Part shown: piece after piece, positions 7,716 to 15,567 of the stretch
Layout: each line of letters opens with the position of its first letter
Position numbering within the stretch: position 1 is the first letter of the stretch
Assembly (NCBI GenBank): GCA_027076245.1
Contig: JALTKC010000002.1
Span: forward strand, 1-29,507
DNA from: Gammaproteobacteria bacterium
Lineage (GTDB): Bacteria; Pseudomonadota; Gammaproteobacteria; GRL18
Direction of reading: 5' to 3'
Length of the DNA: 29,507 nt
Notes under the pieces: generated by a model
The model's database searches: none
What the model was told of the DNA's origin: nothing
What the model saw: only the letters and a program-made list of their open reading frames with translations
Translations under genes and position numbers: made by a program

Positions 7716-8240
7716 ATGAAAAGCTTACTACAATCGTCAATGATTGCCGGCTCTGTATTGCTTGCCGGTAGTCTTATCTCCAATGCTCATGCCTGGACGG
7801 ATGATATCGACTCTATCAATGATGTCAATAAGGCCTGTAAATTTGAACCGAATGCCCAGTGTACTTCGGCCGTAAGAGTGGGAGCCAATCTTGCCGGCGT
7901 TGATATGAATGGTGCCTCTATGACTACTATGCGTCTGGACAAGGCCAATCTTCAGCGCGCCAATCTGTCCTATTCGACCCTGGATATGTCCAATTTTAAA
8001 GGGGCTGATATGATGCTGGTCAACCTGGAAGGAGCCCACATGCATGCTGTCAATTTACAGGATGCCAATCTGATGCTGGCGAATATGAAAAAGGTTAACC
8101 TGCTTGATGCTGATCTGCGTGGTGCTAATTTGCGGGGTGCAAACCTACAGGGGGCTATACTGATCCAGGCTAAACTGGGTAATGCCACATGGGTGGATGG
8201 TCGGGTCTGTGCTGAGCAGTCTGTTGGTGAGTGCCTGTAA
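7716..8240 (+). CDS. Secreted pentapeptide-repeat protein
   Basis: The 174-residue product has a signal peptide (MKSLLQSSMIAGSVLLAGSLISNAHA, cleavage near residue 26), so it is probably periplasmic. Residues ~52-152 consist of A(N/D)LXX pentapeptide repeats (ANLAG, ANLQR, ADMML, ANLRG, ANLQG and others), which fold as a right-handed quadrilateral beta-helix. Cysteines bracket the helix: two before it (ACKFEPNAQC) and two after it (VCAEQSVGEC), likely forming disulfide caps. The WVDGRVCAEQSVGEC ending is one I recall from other exported pentapeptide proteins. The biochemical role is unknown. A GAGGG-type Shine-Dalgarno (ctgagggtt) precedes the ATG, and a hairpin terminator follows, so it is probably a single-gene unit. 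Confidence 0.88.
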   Translation: MKSLLQSSMIAGSVLLAGSLISNAHAWTDDIDSINDVNKACKFEPNAQCTSAVRVGANLAGVDMNGASMTTMRLDKANLQRANLSYSTLDMSNFKGADMMLVNLEGAHMHAVNLQDANLMLANMKKVNLLDADLRGANLRGANLQGAILIQAKLGNATWVDGRVCAEQSVGECL

Positions 8241-8257
8241 TTTTCTAAAAACCTTGC

Positions 8258-8289
8258 GAGCATGGTCATCCTGTCCATGCTCAATTTTT
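8258..8289 (+). terminator. Rho-independent terminator after the pentapeptide-repeat gene
   Basis: GAGCATGG (8258-8265) pairs exactly with CCATGCTC (8275-8282) over a 9-nt loop, and five T residues follow at 8285-8289. It begins 18 nt after the stop codon. Confidence 0.8.
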
Positions 8290-8449
8290 ACTTCTTTTCA
8301 AAAAAACTGATGTTTATCAGTTTCCTGCCGTTATATATCCTGAACTCTGTGTTTTTATTTTGGATTATTTAATTTGAAAAATTCGTACTGGTTGTCTACC
8401 CTCAAGTAGTAGGTACGTTATTTCATTCTCAAATCAAGAAGATACTGCA

Positions 8450-8968
8450 ATGAAACCAAAAATACAGCCTCTGGATATAGAGCGAACACTGCCTGAAAAT
8501 TCTTATATTGTGTCCAAAACTGATACCAAGGGGCGTATTACCTATGCTAACCGTATTTTTATGGACATGGCAAAATATACCGAAAAGGAACTGCTGGGTA
8601 TTCAGCACAATATTATCCGTCATCCGGATATGCCTCGGGGGGCTTTCAAATTCGTCTGGGATACTATTTCAAAGGGTGAAGAAGTGTTTGCCTATGTAAA
8701 AAACCTGGCTAAAGACGGTCATTATTACTGGGTTTTTGCCAATATCACGCCGGATCGGGATGCCTCTGGCAATATTACTGGTTATCTTTCTGTTCGCCGC
8801 AAGCCGTCCCGTGAAGCCCTGGCGGTTATTGAGCCTATCTATCAGAAAATGCTGGAAATTGAGCAACAGCATCATGCTAAAGATCAAATGGACTACTCCA
8901 TTGCCTTTCTGGTGGACGCATTAAATTCTAAAGGAGTAAGTTATGAAGAATTTATCCTTGCGATTTAA
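8450..8968 (+). CDS. PAS-domain energy-taxis protein, CetB/Aer-N-terminus-like
   Basis: The 172-residue soluble protein consists of one PAS domain (about residues 20-125) and a helical tail. It matches the FAD-binding PAS domain of the aerotaxis receptor Aer: TKGRITYANRIFMDMAKYTE, then the signature NIIRHPDMPRGAF, then KDGHYYWVFANITP. It lacks any membrane or signalling region. Those parts are in the next gene, which overlaps its 3' end by 26 nt in a different frame. This gene split resembles Campylobacter CetB (PAS) plus CetA (receptor), and also Aer divided in two. It probably senses redox or electron-transport state through FAD and passes the signal to its partner. Cofactor binding is inferred from the family. 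Confidence 0.85.
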   Translation: MKPKIQPLDIERTLPENSYIVSKTDTKGRITYANRIFMDMAKYTEKELLGIQHNIIRHPDMPRGAFKFVWDTISKGEEVFAYVKNLAKDGHYYWVFANITPDRDASGNITGYLSVRRKPSREALAVIEPIYQKMLEIEQQHHAKDQMDYSIAFLVDALNSKGVSYEEFILAI

Positions 8969-10409
8969 GATAAACCTGCTGATTCATGGCTTTAACTTTC
9001 TGATTTTTACCCTGTTGTTAGTAGTGTTTTTTCAATATGGTATTAATTACTGGTACCTTGGTTTCTGGGTAGTTTCCAGTGCCTATGGTATTTATGCTCT
9101 GTATTTTGTTAAACGTCCCTTTGAAATGCTGGAACAGATAACGGAAATTATGAGTGATGCCAGTCATGGCAAATTCGGCGGTAGAATTACCAATATTGAT
9201 GTAGAAAAAGAACTGTATGATATGGCCTGGCATATTAATGATATGCTGGATCAGATTGAGCCTTTTTTCAGAGAGGTAAACACCACTTTTAATGCGGCTT
9301 CTCAGGGAAGGTTTTTTCGTAAAACCCAGCCAGAAGGATTACATGGTGATTTTAAAATTTCATTACAAAACCTGAATCTGGCACTGGGAACCATGGAAGA
9401 AAATGCGACTTATGTTAATCGTAATGATTTGCTATCCCGCCTGAGTAATTTGAATATTAGTAAAATGCTATCAAATCTGAAACTTAATCAGCAGGATATG
9501 AGGAATATTACAGAACAAATGTCCGGAGTGGTTGAAATAGCGAGGGAAAATGCCGATGATGTTGCCAGTGCTCAACAGGAACTTAAGCATATTGTTAAAG
9601 TGCTCAAAGAAGTAATGAACCGGGTGGATGTAACCAGCAATGCAATTGAAAGTCTGAATGAACACAGTGTAAGAATGAACGATGTTATTACCATGATTGC
9701 CGGTATTGCAGAACAGACCAACCTGCTGGCATTAAATGCGGCCATTGAGGCAGCACGTGCTGGTGAGCAGGGCAGGGGCTTTGCCGTGGTGGCCGATGAG
9801 GTCAGAACTCTGGCAGCCAATACCAAAGATGCGACGGATGAAATTACCACTATGATTGCGAGCATTACCGCTGAAACGAAAAAAATGCTGGTAGATTCTG
9901 AACAGATGCGGGAAATGACTAATGAATCACAGCAACAGATTCAGGCCTTTGAAAAACGTTTTACCAGTTTCTCTTATGCTACGCAGACCACATTAAATAA
10001 GATTTCCTATGCACAGAAGGTTAATTTTGCCTCCCTGGTTAAAGTTGATCACCTGGTCTATAAACAAAATGCCTATCTGGCTATGAGTCATGGTCAGGAA
10101 TCTGATGAGGCCAAAGCCGTTAGTGTGGATCACCATAACTGTAATCTGGGTAAATGGTATTATGAGGGAGAAGGACAGGAGCACTTCAGTCAGCTTCAGG
10201 CCTTTAAAGATCTGGAAAAACCGCATTCTATTGTCCATAAGGCAACCCATGAAATCATTGAATTAATTGATCAGAACTGGGAGCAGGATGAGGCTGTTAA
10301 GGAGCAAATTGTGCAGGGGTTTGAAACGGTTGAAAATGCCAGTGATCAGGTGGTTAGTTTACTGAATACCCTTGTTCAGGAGCAGGAGCAGGAAAAAGCC
10401 GAGCACTAA
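8943..10409 (+). CDS. Methyl-accepting chemotaxis protein with C-terminal CZB zinc-binding domain (CetA-like)
   Basis: The 488-residue chemoreceptor has two closely spaced membrane helices (about 11-31 and 35-55) with almost no periplasmic loop, then a HAMP-like and coiled-coil region. The signalling hairpin IAGIAEQTNLLALNAAIEAA continuing into ARAGEQGRGFAVVADEVRTL spans about 252-291 and contacts CheA/CheW. After residue ~355 comes a CZB (chemoreceptor zinc-binding) domain: His370 (KVDHLVYK), His397/Cys400 in DHHNCNLGKWYYEG, and His428/His432 (PHSIVHK). CZB domains are known to bind zinc and some sense oxidants. The protein ends in a Gln/Glu-rich tail. The lack of a ligand-binding ectodomain fits a receptor driven by the upstream PAS protein, with which it overlaps by 26 nt. 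A Shine-Dalgarno (aaggag, 8931-8936) precedes the ATG. Confidence 0.93.
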   Translation: MKNLSLRFKINLLIHGFNFLIFTLLLVVFFQYGINYWYLGFWVVSSAYGIYALYFVKRPFEMLEQITEIMSDASHGKFGGRITNIDVEKELYDMAWHINDMLDQIEPFFREVNTTFNAASQGRFFRKTQPEGLHGDFKISLQNLNLALGTMEENATYVNRNDLLSRLSNLNISKMLSNLKLNQQDMRNITEQMSGVVEIARENADDVASAQQELKHIVKVLKEVMNRVDVTSNAIESLNEHSVRMNDVITMIAGIAEQTNLLALNAAIEAARAGEQGRGFAVVADEVRTLAANTKDATDEITTMIASITAETKKMLVDSEQMREMTNESQQQIQAFEKRFTSFSYATQTTLNKISYAQKVNFASLVKVDHLVYKQNAYLAMSHGQESDEAKAVSVDHHNCNLGKWYYEGEGQEHFSQLQAFKDLEKPHSIVHKATHEIIELIDQNWEQDEAVKEQIVQGFETVENASDQVVSLLNTLVQEQEQEKAEH

Positions 10410-10414
10410 TTACA

Positions 10415-10444
10415 GAAGTTCCTGAAAATTTAGCAAAAGAACTT
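10415..10444. terminator. Weak inverted repeat between convergent genes
   Basis: AAGTTC (10416-10421) and GAACTT (10439-10444) could pair across a 17-nt loop in the 40-bp gap between the converging chemoreceptor and DUF3108 genes. It is short and AT-rich, and is only a tentative bidirectional terminator. Confidence 0.25.
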
Positions 10445-10449
10445 ATGTT

Positions 10450-11259
10450 TTAATTTCTGGTCATGCCTTCCTGATAGGAGATCAGGGTAGAAACAAAGTC
10501 TGGTTTGCCCGACTCTTCCTGGACAATTTTAACCGGCAGGTAATTCAGCTCAGGAGCACACCACAGAGTAATATTTTTGTCCTTCCTGTAACGGTGATGA
10601 TAGATTTTCAGAGTCTTGTAACTGCCCAGTGAAGTATAGACTCTTTCTTCCCCCAGAATTTTAAAATCATACTCCTTGATGCGCCCGCCATCGGCGATAT
10701 TCAACCGAAATTCTTTATCCTGTCGGGTTTCATTATTTTGCAGAAAGAGCATCATGGCCAGCTGATAAGAGAGCTTGTCAACGGTGCTGTCCGGTATATC
10801 CATGACCCATTTACTGTTTTTATGCTTGTGATGATTGGTGACTTCTTTTTTATCCCAGTCAAACAGCAGTTCAACATTGCGGCGGGTAGTATTTTTTCGT
10901 ATCTGTAAAAAACTGTATTTCAGAGGGTAAATTTTATTATCCCGAATCAGGCCTTCGCTTTGTTCATTGCGGGTCTCATCTTTTTTAAAAGCCAGCAGAC
11001 CAACGGGCATGGAATAGGATTTAAAATGATAAAACACCTCGCTGTCATCTTCCTTAGCATTATCTTTGCTACTTAAGCTGAGGGAGTTGGTGACATTAAT
11101 GCCTTCCAGGCCCATAGCGGTCACCATATAGGTCGCCACAAAAGGCCTCAGAGTCGTATCTGGATGTGAATGTGCCGCATCAGCTCTTAAGGAACCTGAG
11201 GTGATGCCAAAGAATAATAACAACAATAGAGATATTTTAGACAATAACATTTTATTCAT
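10450..11259 (-). CDS. DUF3108 domain-containing secreted protein
   Basis: From the ATG at 11259 this encodes 269 residues. An open frame extends upstream to 11322 but only through the purN coding region. The chosen start gives a proper signal peptide (MNKMLLSKISLLLLLFFGIT, Ala cleavage near SLRADA) and an ATGA overlap with the purN stop. The rest matches the DUF3108 family: PFVATYMVTAMGLEG near the start, KSYSMPVGLLAFKKDETRNE, YPLKYSFLQIRKNTTRRNVE, then VDKLSYQLAMMLFLQN and LPVKIVQEESGKPDF. The family is periplasmic or envelope-associated and beta-rich, without a firm function. The purM-purN-DUF3108 order is one I recall from other gammaproteobacteria, suggesting co-expression rather than a purine role. 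Confidence 0.88.
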   Translation of the reverse strand: MNKMLLSKISLLLLLFFGITSGSLRADAAHSHPDTTLRPFVATYMVTAMGLEGINVTNSLSLSSKDNAKEDDSEVFYHFKSYSMPVGLLAFKKDETRNEQSEGLIRDNKIYPLKYSFLQIRKNTTRRNVELLFDWDKKEVTNHHKHKNSKWVMDIPDSTVDKLSYQLAMMLFLQNNETRQDKEFRLNIADGGRIKEYDFKILGEERVYTSLGSYKTLKIYHHRYRKDKNITLWCAPELNYLPVKIVQEESGKPDFVSTLISYQEGMTRN

Positions 11260-11900
11260 ACCGGTTTGCCGTCTAATAATACCTGGTTTCCGGATAATTG
11301 CAGCCGTTTTTCTGCAATCCATTGAATGACCTGCGGGTAAGCCTTATGTTCCTCTGCCAGTACCCGCTGTGCCAGCACCTGTTCCGTATCACCGGCCATT
11401 ACCGGTACGGTTTTCTGCAAAATAACCGGGCCGCCGTCCAGTTCAGAACTGACAAAGTGAATGCTTAAACCATGCTCATTATCACCGGCTTCCAGTGCTC
11501 TGCGGTGGGTATGCAGACCCCGGTATTTAGGCAATAATGAAGGGTGGATATTAATCATTTTACCGCAATAATGATTAACAAACTCATCGGTCAGAATACG
11601 CATAAAACCGGCCAGCACAATTAGCTCTGGCTGGTATTTATCAATGGTTTTAATTAACTGGGTATCGAAGCTTTCCCGGCTGTCAAACTGCTGATGCTCA
11701 ATCACTTCTGTAGGAATACCGGCCTGTTGTGCCCGCTGCAGCCCAAAGGCATCGGCCTTATTACTGATCACCGCCATAATACGGGCATTAAGCTGACCTT
11801 CGGTTATACGGTCAATAATGGCCTGAAGGTTACTGCCGCTGCCGGATAGCAGGACAACAATCGGCAGAGCCGGTGCAGGGCTGTTGTTATTGTCTGTCAT
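11256..11900 (-). CDS. purN: Phosphoribosylglycinamide formyltransferase PurN
   Basis: This cytosolic enzyme transfers the formyl group from 10-formyl-THF to GAR in purine synthesis. The 214-residue product has the N-terminal PIVVLLSGSGSNLQAIIDRI (phosphate-binding glycines). The active site segment is INIHPSLLPKYRGLHTHRRA with the catalytic Asn and His, and the catalytic Asp is in HFVSSELDGGPVI. Length is normal for PurN, with a short N-terminal extension (MTDNNNSPAPAL). It overlaps the purM stop by 1 nt and the DUF3108 start by 4 nt, so it is the middle gene of a coupled operon. Confidence 0.97.
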   Translation of the reverse strand: MTDNNNSPAPALPIVVLLSGSGSNLQAIIDRITEGQLNARIMAVISNKADAFGLQRAQQAGIPTEVIEHQQFDSRESFDTQLIKTIDKYQPELIVLAGFMRILTDEFVNHYCGKMINIHPSLLPKYRGLHTHRRALEAGDNEHGLSIHFVSSELDGGPVILQKTVPVMAGDTEQVLAQRVLAEEHKAYPQVIQWIAEKRLQLSGNQVLLDGKPV

Positions 11901-12937
11901 TAAACAATACTGACAGTGGGTTCTTCATTATCACTGGCTACAATGGTACCCAGGGTAAATACGGTTTCACCCTGTTGCTCAAGCAGTTCAATGGCCTGTT
12001 GCTGCTGTTCAGGTGCTACTACCACAACCATGCCAATACCACAGTTAAAGGTACGGTACATTTCAGTGGCTTCAATATTGCCCTGTTCCTGTAACCAGTT
12101 AAAGACTTCGGGCCGCTGCCAGCTGTCTGACTGGATAACGGCCTGGGTATTGGCTGGCATGACCCGGGGCAGATTCTCCAGCAGACCGCCGCCGGTAATA
12201 TGGGAGAGGGAATGAATATCCACCTGCTGAGCCAGAGCCAGCAGGGATTTAACATAAATCCGGGTAGGTTCCAGTAAACGATTGCCCAGGATGTCACCAT
12301 CAAATGGACTGCTTAAATCAGCCCCGGACACTTCTATCACTTTACGGATCAGGGAGTAGCCATTGGAATGGGGGCCGCTGGAAGCCAGACCCAGCAGGAC
12401 ATCACCCTGGCGGACTTTAGAGCCGTCAATGATCTGTTCTTTTTCCACAATTCCAACGCTGAAGCCGGCCAGGTCATAATCATCACCTTCATACATGCCG
12501 GGCATTTCTGCTGTTTCACCGCCGGTAAGCGCACAACCGGCCAGACGACAGCCTTCGCTGACCCCTTTAATGACATCAGTGGCGGTATCCAGATCCAGAT
12601 GACCAGTGGCATAATAGTCCAGAAAGAACAATGGCTCGGCACCGGCAACAATCAGATCATTGACACACATGGCTACCAGATCAATACCAATCGTATCATG
12701 TTTGCCAATATTAAGCGCCAGTTTCAGCTTGGTACCTACGCCGTCAGTACCGGAAACCAGTACCGGGTTTTTATAGCGGTCCAGAGGCAGTTCAAACAGG
12801 GCGCCAAAACCGCCCAGTCCGCCTAATACGCCGGGCCGATGCGTGGCTTTGGTGAACGGCTTGATGCGTTCGATTAGAGAATTGCCTGCATCAATATCAA
12901 CCCCGGCATCACGATAACTGAGCGATTGTTTACTCAC
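11900..12937 (-). CDS. purM: Phosphoribosylformylglycinamidine cyclo-ligase (AIR synthetase)
   Basis: PurM closes the imidazole ring of AIR from FGAM using ATP in purine synthesis. The best start is a GTG at 12937, giving 345 residues, the same length as E. coli PurM, beginning (M)SKQSLSYRDAGVDIDAGN. A longer frame to an ATG at 12973 exists, but AGGAG lies 6 nt before the GTG and the upstream residues are unlike the family. Motifs include GGLGGFGALFEL, LVSGTDGVGTKLKLA (ATP/phosphate), LAGCALTGGETAEMPGMY and HITGGGLLENLPRVMP. It is the first gene of purM-purN-DUF3108, with a near-consensus -10 element upstream. Confidence 0.97.
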   Translation of the reverse strand: MSKQSLSYRDAGVDIDAGNSLIERIKPFTKATHRPGVLGGLGGFGALFELPLDRYKNPVLVSGTDGVGTKLKLALNIGKHDTIGIDLVAMCVNDLIVAGAEPLFFLDYYATGHLDLDTATDVIKGVSEGCRLAGCALTGGETAEMPGMYEGDDYDLAGFSVGIVEKEQIIDGSKVRQGDVLLGLASSGPHSNGYSLIRKVIEVSGADLSSPFDGDILGNRLLEPTRIYVKSLLALAQQVDIHSLSHITGGGLLENLPRVMPANTQAVIQSDSWQRPEVFNWLQEQGNIEATEMYRTFNCGIGMVVVVAPEQQQQAIELLEQQGETVFTLGTIVASDNEEPTVSIV

Positions 12938-12943
12938 CTGGTA

Positions 12944-12948
12944 CTCCT
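12944..12948 (-). promoter_or_regulatory. Ribosome binding site supporting the purM GTG start
   Basis: On the minus strand AGGAG lies 6 nt before the GTG at 12937. No comparable site precedes the alternative ATG at 12973. Confidence 0.65.
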
Positions 12949-12971
12949 GGCTAGTGTAAATTAAAACAGGC

Positions 12972-12977
12972 ATTATA
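12972..12977 (-). promoter_or_regulatory. -10 element of the purM operon promoter
   Basis: A perfect TATAAT on the minus strand lies about 35 nt before the GTG start, implying a short leader. The -35 region is poor (TGGATT at 18 bp spacing is the best I see), so an activator may be needed or the true start may differ. Confidence 0.5.
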
Positions 12978-13064
12978 CTGCAAACACAGTTATGGAATCC
13001 AGATGGATATACTCAGCAGGCATTTTTTGGTACCCTATCGGGTCAGGTAATCTGGATAGAAAAT

Positions 13065-14444
13065 ATGAAATTAAACGTATTATTACAGGGCAAACAACAC
13101 AGTCGTATGATGTGGCTGGCCGGACTGATTTTCTTTAATCTGCTGCTCTGCGGACAGGTGTTTGCCGGCAGTACTGCCAGGCTGTATGAAGCCACCATTA
13201 AGGTTAGCGAAAATAAAGCGGAAAAACAGCTTATTGAAGAAGCCTTTACCCATGTGCTGATAAAAGTCACCGGACATTCAGATATCAGTGCTGCAACGGC
13301 TTATCCTGCCATGCTGGCTAAAGCCCAGGATGCCATTTCCCAGTTTCGTTATGACTTTAAGGCTCCTGAAGCGACGGACAGTGATGCAAACAACCATTCT
13401 GCACAAAATGATCAACAAAAAGAATCGAAAAAAGAGAAATGGTTCTGGGTTCGTTTTAATCCCGGTATGATTGACAGTATGCTTAAACAGGCCCAGTTGC
13501 CGATCTGGGGCAGGGTGCGTCCCAATACCCTGGTGTGGCTGGCCATGGATACAGGCGGTCAGCGGGCTTTGCAAAGTGAGTATGAACAACCGCAGATTTA
13601 CCAGGCCTTAAAAAAGAAGTCTGATGAGCGGGCTATCCCGCTGACCTTCCCATTTCTGGATCTTGAGGATCAGAATAATATTTCCGCCACGGATATCTGG
13701 GGTAATTTTAATGATGCCATTTTACTGGCTTCGAGGCGTTACCAGTCTCAGGCGGTTTTAACTGTCCGCCTGGAGCAGAATAAAAAAGGTATCTGGAACA
13801 GTCAATGGAGCCTGTTAATGCTGGGGCAGGTGCAAAGCTGGCAATTACAGGACAAGGATCAGACACATTTGCTGTCAGCCGGTATTGACGAACTGGCGGA
13901 TCGGCTGGCCCGACAGTTTGCACAGGTCAGCAGTGATACCGGCAGTGCCAATGATGTGCTGGTACAGATCAATAATGTCAGCAACTTTCAGGAATTTCAG
14001 GAACTGGATGATTACCTGCGTAATCTGGCCAGTGTTAAGGCCCTGGGGCTGATGATGACACAGCAGGACAGAGTGGTTTATAAAATTACCTACCGGGGTG
14101 ACAAAAACGCATTAATACAGGAAATCCGACTGGGTGATATGCTCAATAGTGTTGAGCGCAGCAGTAATAATGCTCTGGATGCAAACCTTAATGACACAAG
14201 GGAGTTTAAACCAGTTATTCTGGATAACAGCCATGAGCGGGAAAAAGGCCATGAGCGGGAAAAAGGCCATGAGCCAGGTACAGATCTCTCTGAAAGGGAA
14301 AAAGCCCTTAAATCTCTTGATGCAGGTACCTCTTCTGCCACGGGTAAACCACAGGGACAGAATACTCAGGGGCAAAACAATAGTACGCCGAAACGATCAT
14401 CCCGTACATTGATCCCTGATCTGGAATACTGGTTGGTACGTTAA
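13065..14444 (+). CDS. DUF2066 domain-containing protein
   Basis: The 459-residue product begins with a signal peptide or anchor (MKLNVLLQGKQHSRMMWLAG, hydrophobic core to about residue 35, VFAGS). The DUF2066 region follows: RLYEATIKVSENKAEKQLIEE then AFTHVLIKVTGHSD. The segments WGRVRPNTLVWLAMDTGGQR and ANDVLVQINNVSNFQEFQEL also recall the family. It is probably periplasmic; function is unknown. The region around residues 107-125 is a polar Asp/Asn/Gln/Lys insert. The C-terminal ~90 residues are hydrophilic and low-complexity and contain a small tandem repeat (HEREKG), with a short conserved-looking end (LIPDLEYWLVR). It is divergent from purM and upstream of an AI-2E-type permease, an order I recall near purM in other gammaproteobacteria. 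Confidence 0.85.
   Translation: MKLNVLLQGKQHSRMMWLAGLIFFNLLLCGQVFAGSTARLYEATIKVSENKAEKQLIEEAFTHVLIKVTGHSDISAATAYPAMLAKAQDAISQFRYDFKAPEATDSDANNHSAQNDQQKESKKEKWFWVRFNPGMIDSMLKQAQLPIWGRVRPNTLVWLAMDTGGQRALQSEYEQPQIYQALKKKSDERAIPLTFPFLDLEDQNNISATDIWGNFNDAILLASRRYQSQAVLTVRLEQNKKGIWNSQWSLLMLGQVQSWQLQDKDQTHLLSAGIDELADRLARQFAQVSSDTGSANDVLVQINNVSNFQEFQELDDYLRNLASVKALGLMMTQQDRVVYKITYRGDKNALIQEIRLGDMLNSVERSSNNALDANLNDTREFKPVILDNSHEREKGHEREKGHEPGTDLSEREKALKSLDAGTSSATGKPQGQNTQGQNNSTPKRSSRTLIPDLEYWLVR
14230..14274 (+). repeat. 18-bp tandem repeat inside the DUF2066 gene
   Basis: The unit gccatgagcgggaaaaag occurs at 14230-14247 and 14248-14265, with a 9-nt partial third copy. It encodes HEREKG repeats. The copies are identical, so copy number may vary among strains without breaking the frame (18 nt). 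Confidence 0.9.
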
Positions 14445-14487
14445 GACAAAGCAGGGTTCAACTTAAGGACTGTTTAAGGATAAAGTG

Positions 14488-15567
14488 ATGAGCGAATCAC
14501 AAAAGTGGATGTTATTGTCCATAGTGCTGTTAATCGGCTGGCTGTTTTATCTGTTATCGCCCATATTAACCCCCTTTCTGGTTGCGGCTCTGGTCGGTTA
14601 TCTGGGGGATCCTCTGGTGGATAGGCTGGAAGCCAGAAAACTGTCCCGAACGCTTTCTGTGACCATAGTTTTTGTCGTCTTTACTTCCGTTTTACTGCTG
14701 GTACTGGTGCTGCTGGTGCCGCTGATTGAAAGCCAGATTATGGCACTGTATCGCAAGCTGCCAGATTTTATTGATTTTATTCAGCAAAAAGTCATGCCCT
14801 ATATTTTGAATTTAACCCATACCGATCCCGCTGACGGCGGACTGGATTTTTCAGGCTTTAAAATTGCTCTGCGGGAAAACTGGCAAAGTATTGGTGGACT
14901 GGCTGGGCAGGTGGTTAATTCTATTTCCCAGTCCAGTATGCTTATTATTGCCTGGCTGTCCAATATGGTTTTAATTCCTGTTATTGCCTTTTACTTTATG
15001 CGTGACTGGGACATTCTGGTGGAAAAAATCGATCACCTGCTGCCTCGTCATGTAGAGCCTCTGATAGCTCGTCTGGCCAGGGAATCAGATGAAGTACTGG
15101 CAGCTTTTTTACGCGGTCAGCTGCTGGTTATGGCCTGTCTGGGCTTTATTTATTCCATAGGATTATGGATAGCCGGACTGGAGTTTGCCCTGCTGGTAGG
15201 GCTGCTGGCTGGTCTGGTCAGCTTTGTGCCTTATCTGGGTTTTATTGTCGGCGTTCTGGCGGCTATTATTGCCGCATTGATCCAGTTTCAGGATCTGAGC
15301 CTGTTAATGCCTATTGCCATTGTGTTTGGTATTGGCCAGTTAATTGAAAGTCTGTTGTTAACGCCGTTACTGGTGGGGGACAAAATTGGTTTGCATCCGG
15401 TGGCCGTTATCTTTGCCATTATGGTGGGCGGTCAGTTATTCGGTTTTGTGGGGGTGCTGATTGCACTGCCGGTTTCAGCCGTTATTATGGTTTTGCTGCG
15501 GCATCTGTACCAGTCTTATGTGTCCAGTGGTTTATACTCTATCCAGACGCCAGAGCAGGACTCATAA
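14488..15567 (+). CDS. AI-2E family transporter / PerM-like permease
   Basis: The 359-residue inner-membrane protein from the ATG at 14488 (AAGGA 7 nt upstream) belongs to the AI-2E/UPF0118 family. An in-frame GTG one codon earlier is less likely. Hydrophobic helices occur near residues 8-28, 30-48, 60-85, 150-172, 208-235, 238-268, 270-290 and 305-335. The family motifs LGFIVGVLAAIIAALIQFQD and KIGLHPVAVIFAIMVGGQLF are present, and a soluble Arg/Asp-rich segment (MRDWDILVEKIDHLLPRHVE) lies mid-protein. Members export signalling molecules or act as antiporters, so the substrate cannot be told. It ends exactly where gshA begins. Confidence 0.88.
   Translation: MSESQKWMLLSIVLLIGWLFYLLSPILTPFLVAALVGYLGDPLVDRLEARKLSRTLSVTIVFVVFTSVLLLVLVLLVPLIESQIMALYRKLPDFIDFIQQKVMPYILNLTHTDPADGGLDFSGFKIALRENWQSIGGLAGQVVNSISQSSMLIIAWLSNMVLIPVIAFYFMRDWDILVEKIDHLLPRHVEPLIARLARESDEVLAAFLRGQLLVMACLGFIYSIGLWIAGLEFALLVGLLAGLVSFVPYLGFIVGVLAAIIAALIQFQDLSLLMPIAIVFGIGQLIESLLLTPLLVGDKIGLHPVAVIFAIMVGGQLFGFVGVLIALPVSAVIMVLLRHLYQSYVSSGLYSIQTPEQDS

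Noticed and set aside
8391..8449. TCAAGT...GTTAT as a flagellar sigma-28 promoter for the taxis genes
   Set aside because: The spacing between the two parts is about 8 nt, too short for the usual sigma-28 layout.
11260..11322. Upstream extension of the DUF3108 frame
   Set aside because: It lies within purN and would put 21 charged residues before a clean signal peptide; the ATGA overlap start at 11259 is better.
12938..12973. Longer purM start at the ATG 12973
   Set aside because: The added residues are not family-like, the -10 TATAAT overlaps this ATG, and AGGAG is placed for the GTG at 12937.
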